The notes beneath the pieces were generated by a model that was given only the letters and a program-made list of their open reading frames with translations, had not been told where the DNA came from and searched no databases. Made by a program: the position numbers and the translations under genes. Shown piece after piece: positions 12,776-23,739 of a stretch of DNA of 64,000 nucleotides (position 1 is the stretch's first letter; each line of letters opens with the position of its first letter). Source of the stretch: Rhabdophis nuchalis (lineage: Eukaryota > Chordata > Lepidosauria > Squamata > Natricidae); the NCBI GenBank assembly GCA_039707465.1, contig CM077645.1:62281850-62345849 (forward strand). Direction: 5' to 3'.

Positions 12776-13438
12776 TATTGTTGTTGTTTATTTATTTTAT
12801 TTATTTTATTTGATTTTATTAAATTTATACCCCGCCCTTCTCCAAACGGACCCAGGGCGGCACACAGGAATATTAAAATACATACAAAAACACATAAAAA
12901 ATTTAAAAAACTTATTTGATAAAAAACCCTGCGCTAAAACCAGATTAAAATTCCCAAAATTTAAAACTATCTAAAAGTCATTTTGGAGGTTACGCTAGGC
13001 CGGCTAGATGGAACAAATGTGTCTTTAAGCACTTGCGGAAGAGGCGGAGGTCGGAGATGGTGTGAAGTTCAGGGGGTAAGTCGTTCCAAAGGGCTGGGCC
13101 CGCCACAGAGAAGGCTCTCCCCCTGGGTGTCGCCAGTCGGCATTGTCCGGCCGACGGCACCCTGAGAAGGCCCTCTCTGTGGGAGTGTATCGGTCTTAGG
13201 GATGTATGGGGCAGGAGACGGTCTCACATGTAACTAGGTCCCGAACCATGGAGCGCTTTGAAGATGGTCGTCAGAACCTTGAAGTGCACCCGAAAGGCCA
13301 CAGGAAGCCAGTGCAGCTCGCGCAGGATCGGTGTTATATGGGAGTGTCTAGGCGCTCCCGTAATCACCCGTGGGGCTGCATTCTGGACTAACTGCAGCTT
13401 TCGAGTGCACCTCAAGGGAAGCCCCATGTAGAGAGCAT
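12776..13438 (-). mobile_element. CR1 LINE 3' fragment (minus)
   Basis: The minus strand encodes MGLPLRCTRKLQLVQNAAPR, HITPILRELHWLPVAF and FKALHGSGPSYM, the CR1 C-terminal region. The 3' UTR holds CCGCCCTGGGTCC and an (ATAAA)n-type tail at 12776-12830. It belongs to the same subfamily as the long copy at 34245-37058 and keeps a VITGAPRH segment that the long copy has lost. The 5' truncation lies near 13438. Confidence 0.9.
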
Positions 13439-13559
13439 GTTGATAATTATGTTAATGTTATTGTTTATTTTTCGCTCAGTGTGCATGTATATGCATGTGT
13501 GTGCACAGACGTGTATGTGTGTTCACATGCCTCAACTCAGTTTTTGACATCTGGTAACT

Positions 13560-13645
13560 GCCTGAAAAAATCTATGCATTTTTCTTGGCAACTTTTTCAA
13601 AAATGATTTGCCATTGCCTGGTTCCTAGGGCTGAGGGAGACCGAG
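13560..13645 (-). mobile_element. SINE fragment (minus)
   Basis: TTTTCTTGGCAACTTTTTCA followed by GATTTGCCATTGCCTGGTTC and TAGGGCTGAGGGAGA is the reverse complement of the body of the tRNA-derived SINE also seen at 15570, 26180, 49865 and 62390. It lies about 100 bases before exon 2. Confidence 0.6.
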
Positions 13646-13741
13646 CAGCCGGAAGTCAACCACTAAGTTTCCTTGTGACTTTTTGTTATTTTTCTTTAAT
13701 TCTGAAAATTAACAAAATTTGTACATGTGCTTATATTTTAG

Positions 13742-13874
13742 TCGGTGAAGAACTACACCAAATGTCATGTAAGAAATGAACAGATATGTAATAAGTTGAC
13801 TAGTTGCAAAAGCTGTTCACTAAACCTCAATTGTCAGTGGGATCAGCGACAGCAAGAATGTCAAGCTTTACCAG
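13742..13874 (+). CDS. ATRNL1: ATRNL1 exon 2 of window: end of PSI 1 and PSI 2
   Basis: This exon encodes about 44 residues, SVKNYTKC to ECQALP. The first cysteine completes the preceding PSI domain. The remaining five (QIC, SCKSC, NCQW, QEC) form the core of a second, short PSI domain leading into the lectin domain. The acceptor is TTATATTTTAG ending at 13741. The donor GTAAAA at 13875 splits a codon after its first base. NYT is a potential N-glycosylation site. The exon is separated from exon 1 by 13.2 kb and from exon 3 by only 290 bases. No frame damage is seen. Confidence 0.93.
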
Positions 13875-14164
13875 GTAAAAAGAAAAAAAAAACAATTTCA
13901 CAATAATATTTTAATAATGTAATATTTAATAACACATAATCCTGTTATTAAAGAAAGAATGGGCTAGTCAGATCAGGAATTCAGATTATTTCCAATTTCA
14001 CAAAAACAACTGTGATATTAAGTATTCAGTGTAATATATATATATGTATATAATAGACCTGATACGTTTAGTAAGTATTTTGAAAGGTGATATCTTTTGC
14101 TGTTCAAAATGGATTTAAAAAAAAAAACACCAATTACTTTTAATCTTGTGTACTTTTTTACTAG

Positions 14165-14346
14165 CTCACTTATGTGGAGAAGGATGGAATCATGTTGGAG
14201 ATGCTTGCCTTCGTATAAACTCTAGTCGTGAAAACTATGACAATGCCAGACTTTATTGTTATGGCTTAAATGGGATTCTTGCTTCACTAACAACTTCCAA
14301 AGAGGTAGAATTTGTTTTGGATGAAATACAGAAGTACACTGTCCAG
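14165..14346 (+). CDS. ATRNL1: ATRNL1 exon 3 of window: C-type lectin domain, first half
   Basis: This exon encodes about 61 residues, (A)HLCGEGW to KYTVQ. It is the N-terminal half of a C-type lectin fold: a first cysteine followed by GW, the strand GDACLRI, a helix with NYDNARLYC, then LASLTTSKEVEFVLDEI. The acceptor is TTTACTAG ending at 14164 and the donor is GTAACT at 14347, in phase 0. NSS is a potential N-glycosylation site. In attractins this domain sits between PSI modules on the extracellular side. Its ligand in ATRNL1 is not known to me. Confidence 0.94.
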
Positions 14347-15057
14347 GTAACTTGAATAATTCATAAGTGTATATAAAGTAGAGTTTGGGTTTATTTTTGG
14401 GAGATGGTGATTACAAATCATAGAAACAAATATACATTTTATTCAACCAAATACCAAGTATATGTACATAGGATCTGCTGATGTATTATGTAGTTGAAGT
14501 GAATGCTTAGAGATTTCTTATTTTTCTTATGCCATATTAAAGTGAATAGTATAGTAATAGTATTCTATAGTAATAGAATATATGCAATATAGATATGAAT
14601 TCCAGTTTTTAAAATTAGTAAAAATATTGTTTATATAATTGAATCCAAATCTATAGAAATTATTTTTTAAAAAAATAAATAAATTTCATATCACTGCAAT
14701 GTTTGCAATTAGTTGATATCATTGGTGGCTTATTGTCATTGGTTTTATCATTTCTGAAAACATTTTGGTTGCATTTCCTTCAGTTAAGTGAGAATGCCCA
14801 AGTTTATTTATGGAAAGAACGAAAATGATAACTAAAGATCACTTTACATTGATCTTTATTATTTTTATTTTTAGCTCTTCCACTAAATTACCAATGAATT
14901 TTTAATATTAATTGAAGGGGGAGGGAGAAGAAAACATAAATCCTGTGAGTGACTCAGTATAGCAGATGCATGCCAATTTTGCAATTCTTTTCTCAGACTT
15001 TCAGTAACAATTGTATAGAGAATGGAAACAAATGAAGTATATATGCATCCTTTAAAT

Positions 15058-15191
15058 CGGGGTCTCCAACCTTTGCAACTTTAAGTCTGAAGGACTTCAG
15101 CTCCCAGACTTCTCCAGCCAGCAAAGCTGGCTGGAGAAGTCTGGGAGCTGAAGTCCTTCAGACTTAAAGTTGCAAAGGTTGGAGACCCCTG
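15058..15191. mobile_element. Palindromic hAT MITE
   Basis: Two arms of about 64 bases, GGGGTCTCCAACC... and ...GGTTGGAGACCCCTG, are nearly perfect inverted copies around a loop of a few bases (CAAAGC). The flanks CTTTAAAT (15050-15057) and GTTTAAAT (15192-15199) form an 8-bp duplication with one mismatch, as for hAT elements. A transcript of this intron could form a long hairpin here. Confidence 0.85.
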
Positions 15192-15569
15192 GTTTAAATA
15201 ATGTGGTGTCTTCCTTCTGGAACTGTGCATTTATATTTAAGAGAACTTTTCCTTTCAATTGGAAATGGATAGGAAGCTAACAATTCATCTGGTACTTCCT
15301 TTCAGTTAATACAGTAGCTACTGATTTATTTTTTTCTTTAATAGAGAAATGATTTCATAAAACATAAATGTTATTCATAGATGCTGTCTTATAGCCAGTA
15401 GATACCATTTTCTTTATGATAAGTAAAGTTATTAAACTTTCTAGTGCAGCATAGAATATTCTGACATGTAGTAGTACTTATATAAACTTTATTTTTATAT
15501 AACCAGAAAAACAATATAAATATGATAAATAAATAAATAATAAATAAATAATAAACAAATTAAGGCAAG

Positions 15570-15720
15570 CTAGCTTGGTGCAGTGGTTAAGGCACCAGGC
15601 TAGAAAATAGGATGTTGGAGTCTAGTCTAGCCATGGCCCCTTATGTCAGTCTTAGACAACAAGCTGATTGGTTAATTCCTGTCACAATCAATGGATCAAA
15701 ATAACTTTATGGTCTGATTT
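15570..15720 (+). mobile_element. tRNA-derived SINE
   Basis: CTTGGTGCAGTGGTTAAGGC followed by ACCAGGCTAGAAA and TGGAGTCTAGTC fits the tRNA-related head of a squamate SINE, with box A and a weak box B. The body is diverged. An AAATAAAT tract lies just before it at 15525-15555. Confidence 0.6.
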
Positions 15721-15780
15721 TACACGAACAAATTCTTTCCCTTTTTAAACTTTCATATTAGCCTTGACTCATAAACAATT

Positions 15781-16110
15781 CAATTCAAACCTTTATTGTC
15801 AGTGTACAACATGTATACAATGAAATTGGCTGAGCCTCCCTTCGTGCACACACCCCAATACAATACAACTCACAGTGAAAGACAAAAAATCCCTAGCCCA
15901 CTGAATCCTACTGAACAGAGACCCAGTTCTATTGCACCATGTGTACTATGTTGTTCTAGAGTTATTTTTCATTCAGGAATCTGACTGCCCACAGATAAAA
16001 ACTGTTCTTCAGCCTCTTTGTGAGGCTGCCTATGCTTCTGTATCTCCTTCCAGATGGTAGGAGGATAAAGAAGTGTTGACCAGGTTGTGAGTCATCCCTG
16101 CATACTTACA
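15781..16110 (-). mobile_element. L2-like LINE 3' end (minus)
   Basis: Read on the minus strand the 3' end is CAATTTCATTGTATACATGT then TACACTGACAATAAAGG, a terminal motif of L2-type LINEs. The upstream 3' UTR includes TTCCAGATGGTAGGAGG-type text on the plus strand. It is related to the plus-strand copy at 45430-45690. No coding part remains. Confidence 0.55.
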
Positions 16111-16382
16111 TGCCAAAATTAGGAGTTATGATTTTTCTGTGAAGCAGAGTATATATTTATTAGATGAAAAAAAGAAATCTCACATTGATATAATAAGGAA
16201 ATTGTATTGCATTTTATAATGCATTATCAAAAGCATGAATAATGGATATTATTCATGAATAATATGTACATTTTGGCTTGCATCAGATTCCCCACTTCAA
16301 AAATTACATGATATTCAATACCTGCTATTAAAAAATAAGATTTCAATCAGAAGATTATTAAATCGTTGTGGAACTTTTCTTT

Positions 16383-16430
16383 TTTTATTTATTTCAAATT
16401 TATACCTCGCACCTTCTCCGAAAAGGACTC
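16383..16430 (-). mobile_element. CR1 tail remnant (minus)
   Basis: TTTATTTATTTCAAATTTAT followed by ACCTCGCACCTTCTCCG matches the 3' UTR tail of the CR1 copies at 12776 and 24180, reverse complemented. Only about 50 bases remain. Confidence 0.55.
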
Positions 16431-18424
16431 CTCAAATAATACATTACTCCAGATTCACTACATAAAATGCAATAATACATTTAGGAAGAGATTTGTCTCA
16501 AATCATGTGTGTATTGTTGTAATTTCCTTTTTAAATGATATAGAACCACTCAAAATCAAAGAATCTAGTTTCTTGTGTCTTGTCATTAAGCTATTGATTG
16601 GTGAAAAGGCTATTCCATTTGTTGCTGTTTTTTTTAATTTTTGAAAGGAAATATAAAATTAATGGTCTTATTTGGTCTTATTCAAATAAATTGCATCTTG
16701 AACTACCAAGGTCTTTTGAAGTAATCCACATGTGCTATTCAATTAATAGTGACATGCATTCATTTGTAGTAATCATTTACTTATCAAAGATTTAATGAAA
16801 CATTATTGGATAAAATATCTCACTTCTGATTTTCCCCCCCTCAAAAGTAATTTCTTTTTCATTCCTATCTATAGCTCCCTTTTTGTTTATTCTGTATGTC
16901 ATTTGGAATTTGTTATCAGCTGCCAGAGATACTTGTTGATATTTCCTTGAATTTCTTTCATATGCCAGCTGGAACCTTCAGACTACAGTCATGATTTAGA
17001 GCATTTCAGTTCATTTTAGGTGACCTTCTTGTTATAGACATAATTTAATATAACCAGAGCAACTTCCAGTTATGTGAGCTGCTATTCCAATAACTTAGCA
17101 ATCACTATGTGTGGTAATTCTGAGTGTTGAGATCACACATCTGGATGTTGCCTTATTTATACAGCATAGTAAAGCCTCCCAGTTATCCTCTCAAATTGCC
17201 ATAACATTTTCTCACCTATTATTTTAGTGTTGTAATTTTTCTAGCAATATACTTCCAAGTGTATTTACTACTGCTGGATTAAGCCAACATTTATGTTTTG
17301 TGGGAAGGCATATAATGACATGTGATCAGGTTTTAATCAATATGTAGATTATTTATATCACTCAACTCTTGGCCAACCAAGTGATGCTTCTGTGATTCTC
17401 TTAGTGTCTATCAAGAGTATGGTTAAGAAAGTATTGGCTCAGACAACCTTTGTAAGATTGAATAACTTAACCATTGTAAAACTGAGTGGATTCATAGTCC
17501 AGAGTTATAAGCTGGCAGATGCCTAACAGATGCCTAGAACTCCCATTCTTCCAATATCTAAGCCACTATCTTAACTACTACATTTAACTGATTCTAAGAT
17601 ATAAATATGTTCGTTTTTGTTTCCTAGTTGTTTTGTTGTCTTGATGTCTCGTACATCACCTAGAGTTATTTTGATGATTTAAATGATTTATAAATTTAAT
17701 AAACAAGAAAGAAATTCATCAGTGCAAAGAAGATGTCTACTATGTAACCCAATTTTGCACTCATGCTTTAAAGCATGGTAATTTTACAGTCCACAAGCCA
17801 TATCCAGCCTATGGATAGTCCCAGTCCAGCCTGCACCATTAGTGGCATCAGCAACGGGGAGATTATTAGTGATAAGGACAGGACATTGTTGTCGCAAGAG
17901 TGAGCAAAGCATTGGTGCGGTGTTGGGGGTTGGGCATCATCAACATTGGGATGGGATGGTATTAGTGGGCATCATGGTGGCCTCCACAACATTAAGTCTC
18001 TATTCCTGCTTTAAAATGTATGTAGAAAATATTCTTCACAAATATATAAATTTTACTTATCTGTAAAATTTACCTGTGTTTGTCAAAATTTGTGGTTATT
18101 TGTTTTTTATTTATTCATGTAAGTATTTTATATTAGTCAGTAGCACAAACTGTCAAGTGAAAAATACTTCTATTTGTACTTGGTTTGAAATTAGGAAAAA
18201 GAATAGTCCAGAATTAATCCTAAAACCCAACACTAAATAATTGTAGTTAATGTATTTTATATGATTATGATTTTATGTAAATATAAAATATTTTGATAAT
18301 ATGAAATTATATTTCACATAATTTCAGATGGTTATGCAAAGTATCATTACCATAACTGTAATATGTAATAAAAGTATCAATCTTTGATAATTTTATAATG
18401 GACTTTTTGCATTCTCCTTCACAG
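16431..18424. other. Intron 3, remainder
   Basis: Mostly featureless AT-rich sequence. Bases 17755-18000 are richer in GC and may be a degraded repeat (TTGTCGCAAGAGTGAGCAAAG), not assigned. No exon-like open frame with splice sites is seen. Confidence 0.45.
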
Positions 18425-18638
18425 AAAATATCTCCTTGGGTGGGTCTACGCAAGATTAACATCTCTTACTGGGGATGGGATGATATGTCTCCCTTTACTA
18501 ATACAACATTACAGTGGCTTCCTGGGGAACCAAATGATTCTGGATTCTGTGCCTATCTTGAAAGGGCTGAAGTAGCAGGTTTAAAAGCAAATCCTTGTAC
18601 AGCTAAGGCGGATGGCCTTGTCTGTGAGAAACCTGTTG
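18425..18638 (+). CDS. ATRNL1: ATRNL1 exon 4 of window: C-type lectin domain, second half
   Basis: This exon encodes about 71 residues, KISPWVGLRK to VCEKPV. It holds the WVGL form of the lectin WIGL motif, then YWGWDDMSPF, NTTLQW and GEPNDSGFC. The EPN tripeptide typical of mannose-type calcium sites is kept. The later WND motif is replaced by ANPC, so a full canonical calcium and sugar site is unlikely. This replacement is, as far as I recall, shared by vertebrate ATRNL1. The acceptor is CTCCTTCACAG ending at 18424; the donor GTAAGA at 18639 splits a valine codon. NIS, NTT and NDS are potential glycosylation sites. Confidence 0.95.
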
Positions 18639-19823
18639 GTAAGAAATCTACTGTATGATAAATATACTTGTGGAATGCTTTACATGTCTTTAGTATTGCA
18701 TTATGAATAGAATGAGCATTGATTAATTTCTAGGAGACATTTGCTTAAATTACTAAGCATACCAGGGAACATTTCTTTAAAATATATCTTATTGCATTGA
18801 ATGTTTTAACTGGAATCTTAGACTAAATTCACAGATCATTCACCTTGTTCTTGAGTAGTAGAATTTTGTGAAAATTACTCTCTATTGTCCACATCTGCTG
18901 CAAGCAAAATAATAGTAGATTCTATACAAGGACAGCAGCAGATATTTGAATTAAATGCCTGGATGCAATCCAGTCAGATGGAATGTTTCCAGGTGCAAAG
19001 TGCGAGTATAAATAAATGCTGTGCAATGTAGTCTTAGAAAACTAGAGAATCAAAGAATCACAAATGTAAAATGAATGTATGGCACAAAGGAAGTGCATTT
19101 GTGACAGAAACTGAAGCAACAACGAAGAAAAATAGAAAGAGGAAAAAACCTTTTCCTTTTAGAAAAGTGGCTTTTAGGGAAAAAAAGGTATTAAGATAGC
19201 TAGAGAAGATCTACGATGGAAGCCTTGGGCAACACAAGAAGGATGCATAAAAAATAACTGCAAACTCAAAAGATCTATCAAGAAGGACAAGGACAGTTAC
19301 ATAAGTTAAGAATGTCATGAGTTAGGGAAACATGGGTAGAGGAAAATGGGAGACACTTTTAAGAAGATCAAAGAAACCCCAGGAAAATTGATTTCATCAA
19401 TATGAAGGCTTTCTTATTGCAATTGCATTTGACAAACTCTCATAAGATTATGAAGAACCAAAACAAGAAAGGTTAAAAAAAATGACTTTCCCAGTGATGA
19501 TAGATGAAAGTTGGACATTAAGACAAAGTGAGAGATGGATAATAGGTGATTTACAAGTTTATAGTAGCTTGTTTTGTAAGACGTTCTAATCAATTGGTCC
19601 TGGTTGTATGAAGAGACACAATAATTTGAGTTGATCAATGGCAGAACTTCACATAGTTTACATTTATGGATTGCATAATGTACTAGAGTAGAGGGAAAAA
19701 AAGCTTGACAAAGTGCAATTGTCAATAAGATGAATGGACAAGATATACAGCTATATATCCAAATATGATAAATAAGTCAAAAATACTGAAATTACATTTT
19801 TTATTATTTTATTTTTCCTTCAG
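18639..19823. other. Intron 4, no feature recognised
   Basis: An AT-rich intron of 1.2 kb. No repeat family or RNA gene is recognised. Confidence 0.5.
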
Positions 19824-20012
19824 TTAGTCCAAATCAAAATGCTCGACCCTGCAAAAAGCCATGTTCTTTAAGGACGACATGTTCCAACTGTACCAGCAGT
19901 GGCATGGAATGCATGTGGTGTAGCAGTACAAAACGATGTGTCGATTCAAATGCTTACATCATTTCCTTTCCATATGGCCAGTGTTTGGAGTGGCAAACTA
20001 CCACTTGTTCTC
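19824..20012 (+). CDS. ATRNL1: ATRNL1 exon 5 of window: PSI 3
   Basis: This exon encodes about 63 residues, (V)SPNQNARPCKKPC to TTTCS. Cysteines in RPCKKPC, TTCSNC, ECMWC, KRC, GQC and TTC give a complete PSI pattern, with the CxWC core typical of the domain. The acceptor is TTTTTCCTTCAG ending at 19823 and the donor is GTAAGT at 20013. Both boundaries split codons after the first base. NCT is a potential glycosylation site. The motif SNAYIISFPYGQC matches the attractin family and helps separate this protein from plexins, which also carry PSI domains. Confidence 0.95.
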
Positions 20013-20320
20013 GTAAGTATTTATGGTGTTATGAACGAAAATAGTCATAATACTTAATAGAAATAAGATGCAGTATAGAGAGTTTTTGTTGAGGTTTCTG
20101 CTAGCAACAAGAAGTTTTTAAAAAAAGAAAAGAAACTAAAGCAAATGTTTGATTTCTGACTAAAATTAAACCAGTTATTCTTTTTCCTGTATATGTTTAG
20201 ATGATCATGCATAGTTCACTAATTTGTTTCTAGAATGTCTCAAAATCAATAGACATGCTTCTGAATATAGAACTGACGTGGAAAAGTGCATTCTATAGCA
20301 ATTTGGTTTGCACTTATGTA

Positions 20321-20609
20321 CCGTATTTATTCGAGTATAACGCGCAAAATTTTCTACCAAAAAAAGAACTCAAAGTTTGGGTGCGCGTTATAAACGAGGG
20401 TGTGCGTTATAAACGAGGGTGCGCGTTATAAACGAGGGTGCGCGTTATAAACGATTCTAATCATGGCCGCACGTGTTCAACAACGTTTGTCACTTACAAT
20501 GCTTGGTCTGAGCCGAGAAAAAGTGAAACAAAATTTTATACCGATTTTAAATCGAAAATTAGGGGGTGCGCGTTATACACGTGTGCGCGTTATACTCGAA
20601 TAAATACGG
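20321..20609. mobile_element. TA-type MITE with CGCGTTATA repeats
   Basis: The ends are inverted copies of CCGTATTTATTCGAGTATAA plus CGCGCA (26 identical bases). A TA precedes the left end; the right flank reads TTA. Four direct copies of the 19-base unit GGGTGCGCGTTATAAACGA lie at 20379-20454. It is non-coding. The end sequence resembles, but is distinct from, the CCATATTTTTCGGAGTATAA family of 22016. Confidence 0.85.
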
Positions 20610-20686
20610 TTATTTATTTATTTTTTTGAAAGAAAATTATACACGCAGGAAGTCTTCAACTTACTTGAGTTGAAGAAAATTATACA

Positions 20687-21017
20687 TGCAGATAGTCTTC
20701 AACCATAATTGACCCCCAAATTTCTGTTGCTAAGTGAATTTTGCCCCTTTCTTGCATTTGTCAAGTGAATCCCTGCAGTTGTTTAGTTAGTAACACAGTT
20801 GTAAAATGAATCTGGCTTCCCAATTGATTTTGCTTGTCAGAAATTTGCAAAAGGTGATCGCATGACCTGGGACACTGCAGATGTCATAAATATGAGTCAG
20901 TTGCCAAGTGTCTGAATTTTGAACACGTGATCCTGAGGAGACTGAAAAATTGTCACTTTTTTCAGCCCAACTTTGAATGGTCACTAAACATACTGTTGTA
21001 AGTCAAGGACTACCTGT
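20687..21017. mobile_element. Common squamate MITE (direct-end type)
   Basis: The left end is GCAGATAGTCTTCAACCATA and the right end is GTAAGTCAAGGACTACCTGT, imperfect inverted copies. The interior has TCTGGCTTCCC, GGTGATCGCATGACC and AATATGAGTCAGTTGCCAAG, which I recognise as an abundant squamate repeat. Just upstream a 36-base segment ending in GTCTTCAAC is duplicated (20628-20663 and 20670-20705). Confidence 0.7.
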
Positions 21018-22015
21018 ACTTGACAGCTTACTTACTGACTGGCAAATATTTGTTTGTTTATTTAGTTAATAAAATTTATATGGTCACCCAACTTACCCTC
21101 AATAATGTTATAAAAATACCAAAATCGTTAAGGAATGTTATACTATTCTGCACTCAGAAATTCACGTTTGATTAAGAAAGTTCCCATTCCTGATTTCAAA
21201 TAATAGATGAGCCGCAATCATATTTAACATTTGTTTTGTTGAGCTCAAAAGTAGGATTAAATGCAGCAATATCCTAATTTGGTTCACTATTGATTAGCTT
21301 CTCTCATCCATTTGTTTTTCTAATATTGTCCTTTATTTTATTTTCAAGCAATGTCAGGTGGAATTGTGGAGATTTATATCATCCGTATACATCATTTTTT
21401 TTATTAGCAGCCTTATCCTTCTAAAGAACCTGACATAATCCATAAATTTTGAATCTTTATGCAATGTTGATTGGGAAAAACAACAACAAGGGATTAGAAT
21501 TAACCCTTTAAAGATTTTAGTTTAACTTAGGGTACAACTTTTTGAAATGTATTTGTCTTCCATTTTGGTTGCTAGGCAACATTCAGCTCTATCCTGAAGA
21601 ACCCAGTCTTGTTAACCTTTATTATGCTGAATATAACCTAGAAATTCTTAGCTTCTTGTTTTCTTCCAATATGTCTCAGATGCTGTAGTCAAATATTCCT
21701 AATAGGATTTGGACAAAAATCATTGAACAAATTTTCTCCCATTCCACTCTCCCAAATTTATATGGAAAGAGTTTTTTTTAAACCCCACTTTTTTTTTTTT
21801 GCTATTAGCCATTTCAATTGTAGAAAAATTGAAACTGATAATGGAAATTGGCAAATGATATGAAGCTTCTGGAATTGCTAAATAGCTTGTATATTGGCTA
21901 TGGTCTAATCAGTCCTGAGCAGCTGATGCCACTAAGTGTGAATAGGCATAAATATTGTTTGCAAATGTTTTGAAAAATACCTCTTCCCTCTTTGATTTAA
22001 CGATTTAATGAATTA

Positions 22016-22985
22016 CCATATTTTTCACAGTATAAGATGCACCGGAGTATAAGACGCACCCAGGTTTTGAAGAGGCAATTTTTTTTAAAAAGTAGGTAGG
22101 TAGATAGACGGATAGAGAGGGAGAGAAAGAGAGAGAAATACAATAGGTAGGTAGGGAGAGAGAGAGAGTAGTTAGGTAGGTAGGTAGATAGGTAGGTAGA
22201 GGGGGAGAGATAGAGAGAGAGTAGGTAGGTAGGTAAAGGGATAGAGAGAGAGAGAAATACAGTAGGTAGGTAGAGAGAGACAGTATAGATAGGTAGGTAG
22301 GTAGAGGGATAGAGAGAGAAATAGAGAGAGAAATACAGTAGATAGGTAGGGAGAGAGAGTAAGTAGGTAGGTAGGTAGGTAGGTAGGTAGGTAGGTAGGT
22401 AGATGTTTCCATGTGTATTTACCCATGTGCTGGAGAAGGAAATCACTGACCACCTTTGGAACAAATCTTTGGTTCTGCAGGCACAGTACTTGACCAACGT
22501 AATTCTCATCAATCAGTCTAACTAAACAGCTTTCCAAAAGGGAAACAAATCACCCTTTTTGCACTGTGCAAACCTCCCCCAAATTTCCCGTTTTTCACGA
22601 AAATGGGCCCTTTTTTTCAAATAAAAGGAATGAATAGCCTTGGGGGGGCTTGCAGAGTGCTCCTGGGGGTGTGGGGGCCCCAAAACGAGGAAAAATGACC
22701 CGTTTTTTGGTAAAAAAATAGCATGCATAGCCTTATGGAGGCTTATAGAGTGCTGCTGGGGGCTGGGGCCCCCCGCAAAAACGCCCTGTTTTTTGCTTGT
22801 TTCTGCCCTCCCCAGTCCCCAGGAACTCTCTGGAAGCCTCCATAAGGGTATGCGCGTGGCCATTTTTGTGAAGGGGTGGGGTTTCAGGAGGCAAAAAAAT
22901 GCTGTATTCGATGTATAAGACGCACCCAGATTTTCAGCCTCTTTTTAGAGGAAAAAAGGTGCATCTTATACTCCGAAAAATACGG
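22016..22985. mobile_element. TA-flanked MITE carrying a minisatellite
   Basis: The left end is CCATATTTTTCACAGTATAA; the right end, reversed, is CCGTATTTTTCGGAGTATAA. TA lies at 22014-22015 and 22986-22987. From left to right it holds a GTAG/GAGA minisatellite (22092-22401), a spacer, and GC-rich imperfect palindromes with CCCCAGGAAC-type cores (22640-22860). The minus-strand open frames rich in YLPT are products of the minisatellite, not genes. Confidence 0.85.
22092..22401. repeat. GTAG/GAGA minisatellite inside the MITE
   Basis: About four or five degenerate units of some 60-75 bases, each with (GTAG)n, then GGATAGAGAGAGA, then AAATACAGTAGGTAG. The final run is uninterrupted GTAGGTAG. 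The same unit occurs at 41479-41931, at the same position inside a related MITE, and in reverse at 51935-51990. Confidence 0.85.
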
Positions 22986-23739
22986 TAAATGGATGCTTTG
23001 GGTCTACTCTATTTCCCCAGTAGAAAGCAATTTTGAATTCAGTTTTTTGCAAATTTCAACATGTAATATTTTCTTCTGGATAAGTTATCCTGGCTACCCA
23101 TTTTTGTGTATGTTTAAAGAAAAGATAGTTGAAGAACTCTGTTTAGTTGTCATTTCAGATAGGGCTATAAAGATATATATTAAATAAACCTAATAGGGCT
23201 TATCAATTCAACAATATACAGAAAGAATTATATTTTAAATTGTATTTTTGTCTAGCCAATAAAAATAAATTTCCACATTCCAGCCTTGCCCACAATGAAT
23301 AATGTTCTAAAACAGAAAACAGCAGACATTAGAGAAATCTCCATTGCTGTAAATCTTTGAAATTTTTATGATCTCATCTTGAACACCGCACATGAGTTTG
23401 GCAGCTATTATGCAAAAAGTTGGTCAATTTTTCATGAGATCTTGCAGAGTTTTGTTTCATGCCCACAGAATTAGATGAGATTTTAACAATTTCTTCAGTC
23501 TCTTTTACCACTTTAATTAAGATTTAACTGTGGGAAGCAATTGATGGCCTAGTATTTATTGGAAGCTGAGTTGCCAGCTTCTGGACTAGAGTTAGCTTTC
23601 ATTCAATTTGAACAATTTGATAGCAAAAAATGTATGCATTTGTCGGCTGTTGAACCCAGCCAATGATTGCAATTTGGATACTTTTCAACTGTTGTGCATT
23701 GATGGTGGTTGCAGCATCTAGAGGTTTTTTGTTCTTTTA

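Noticed and set aside
21997..22537. Minus-strand open frames of 121-171 codons rich in YLPTYLPT
   Set aside because: They are translations of the GTAG/GAGA minisatellite in overlapping frames and have no start context, domain or splice support.
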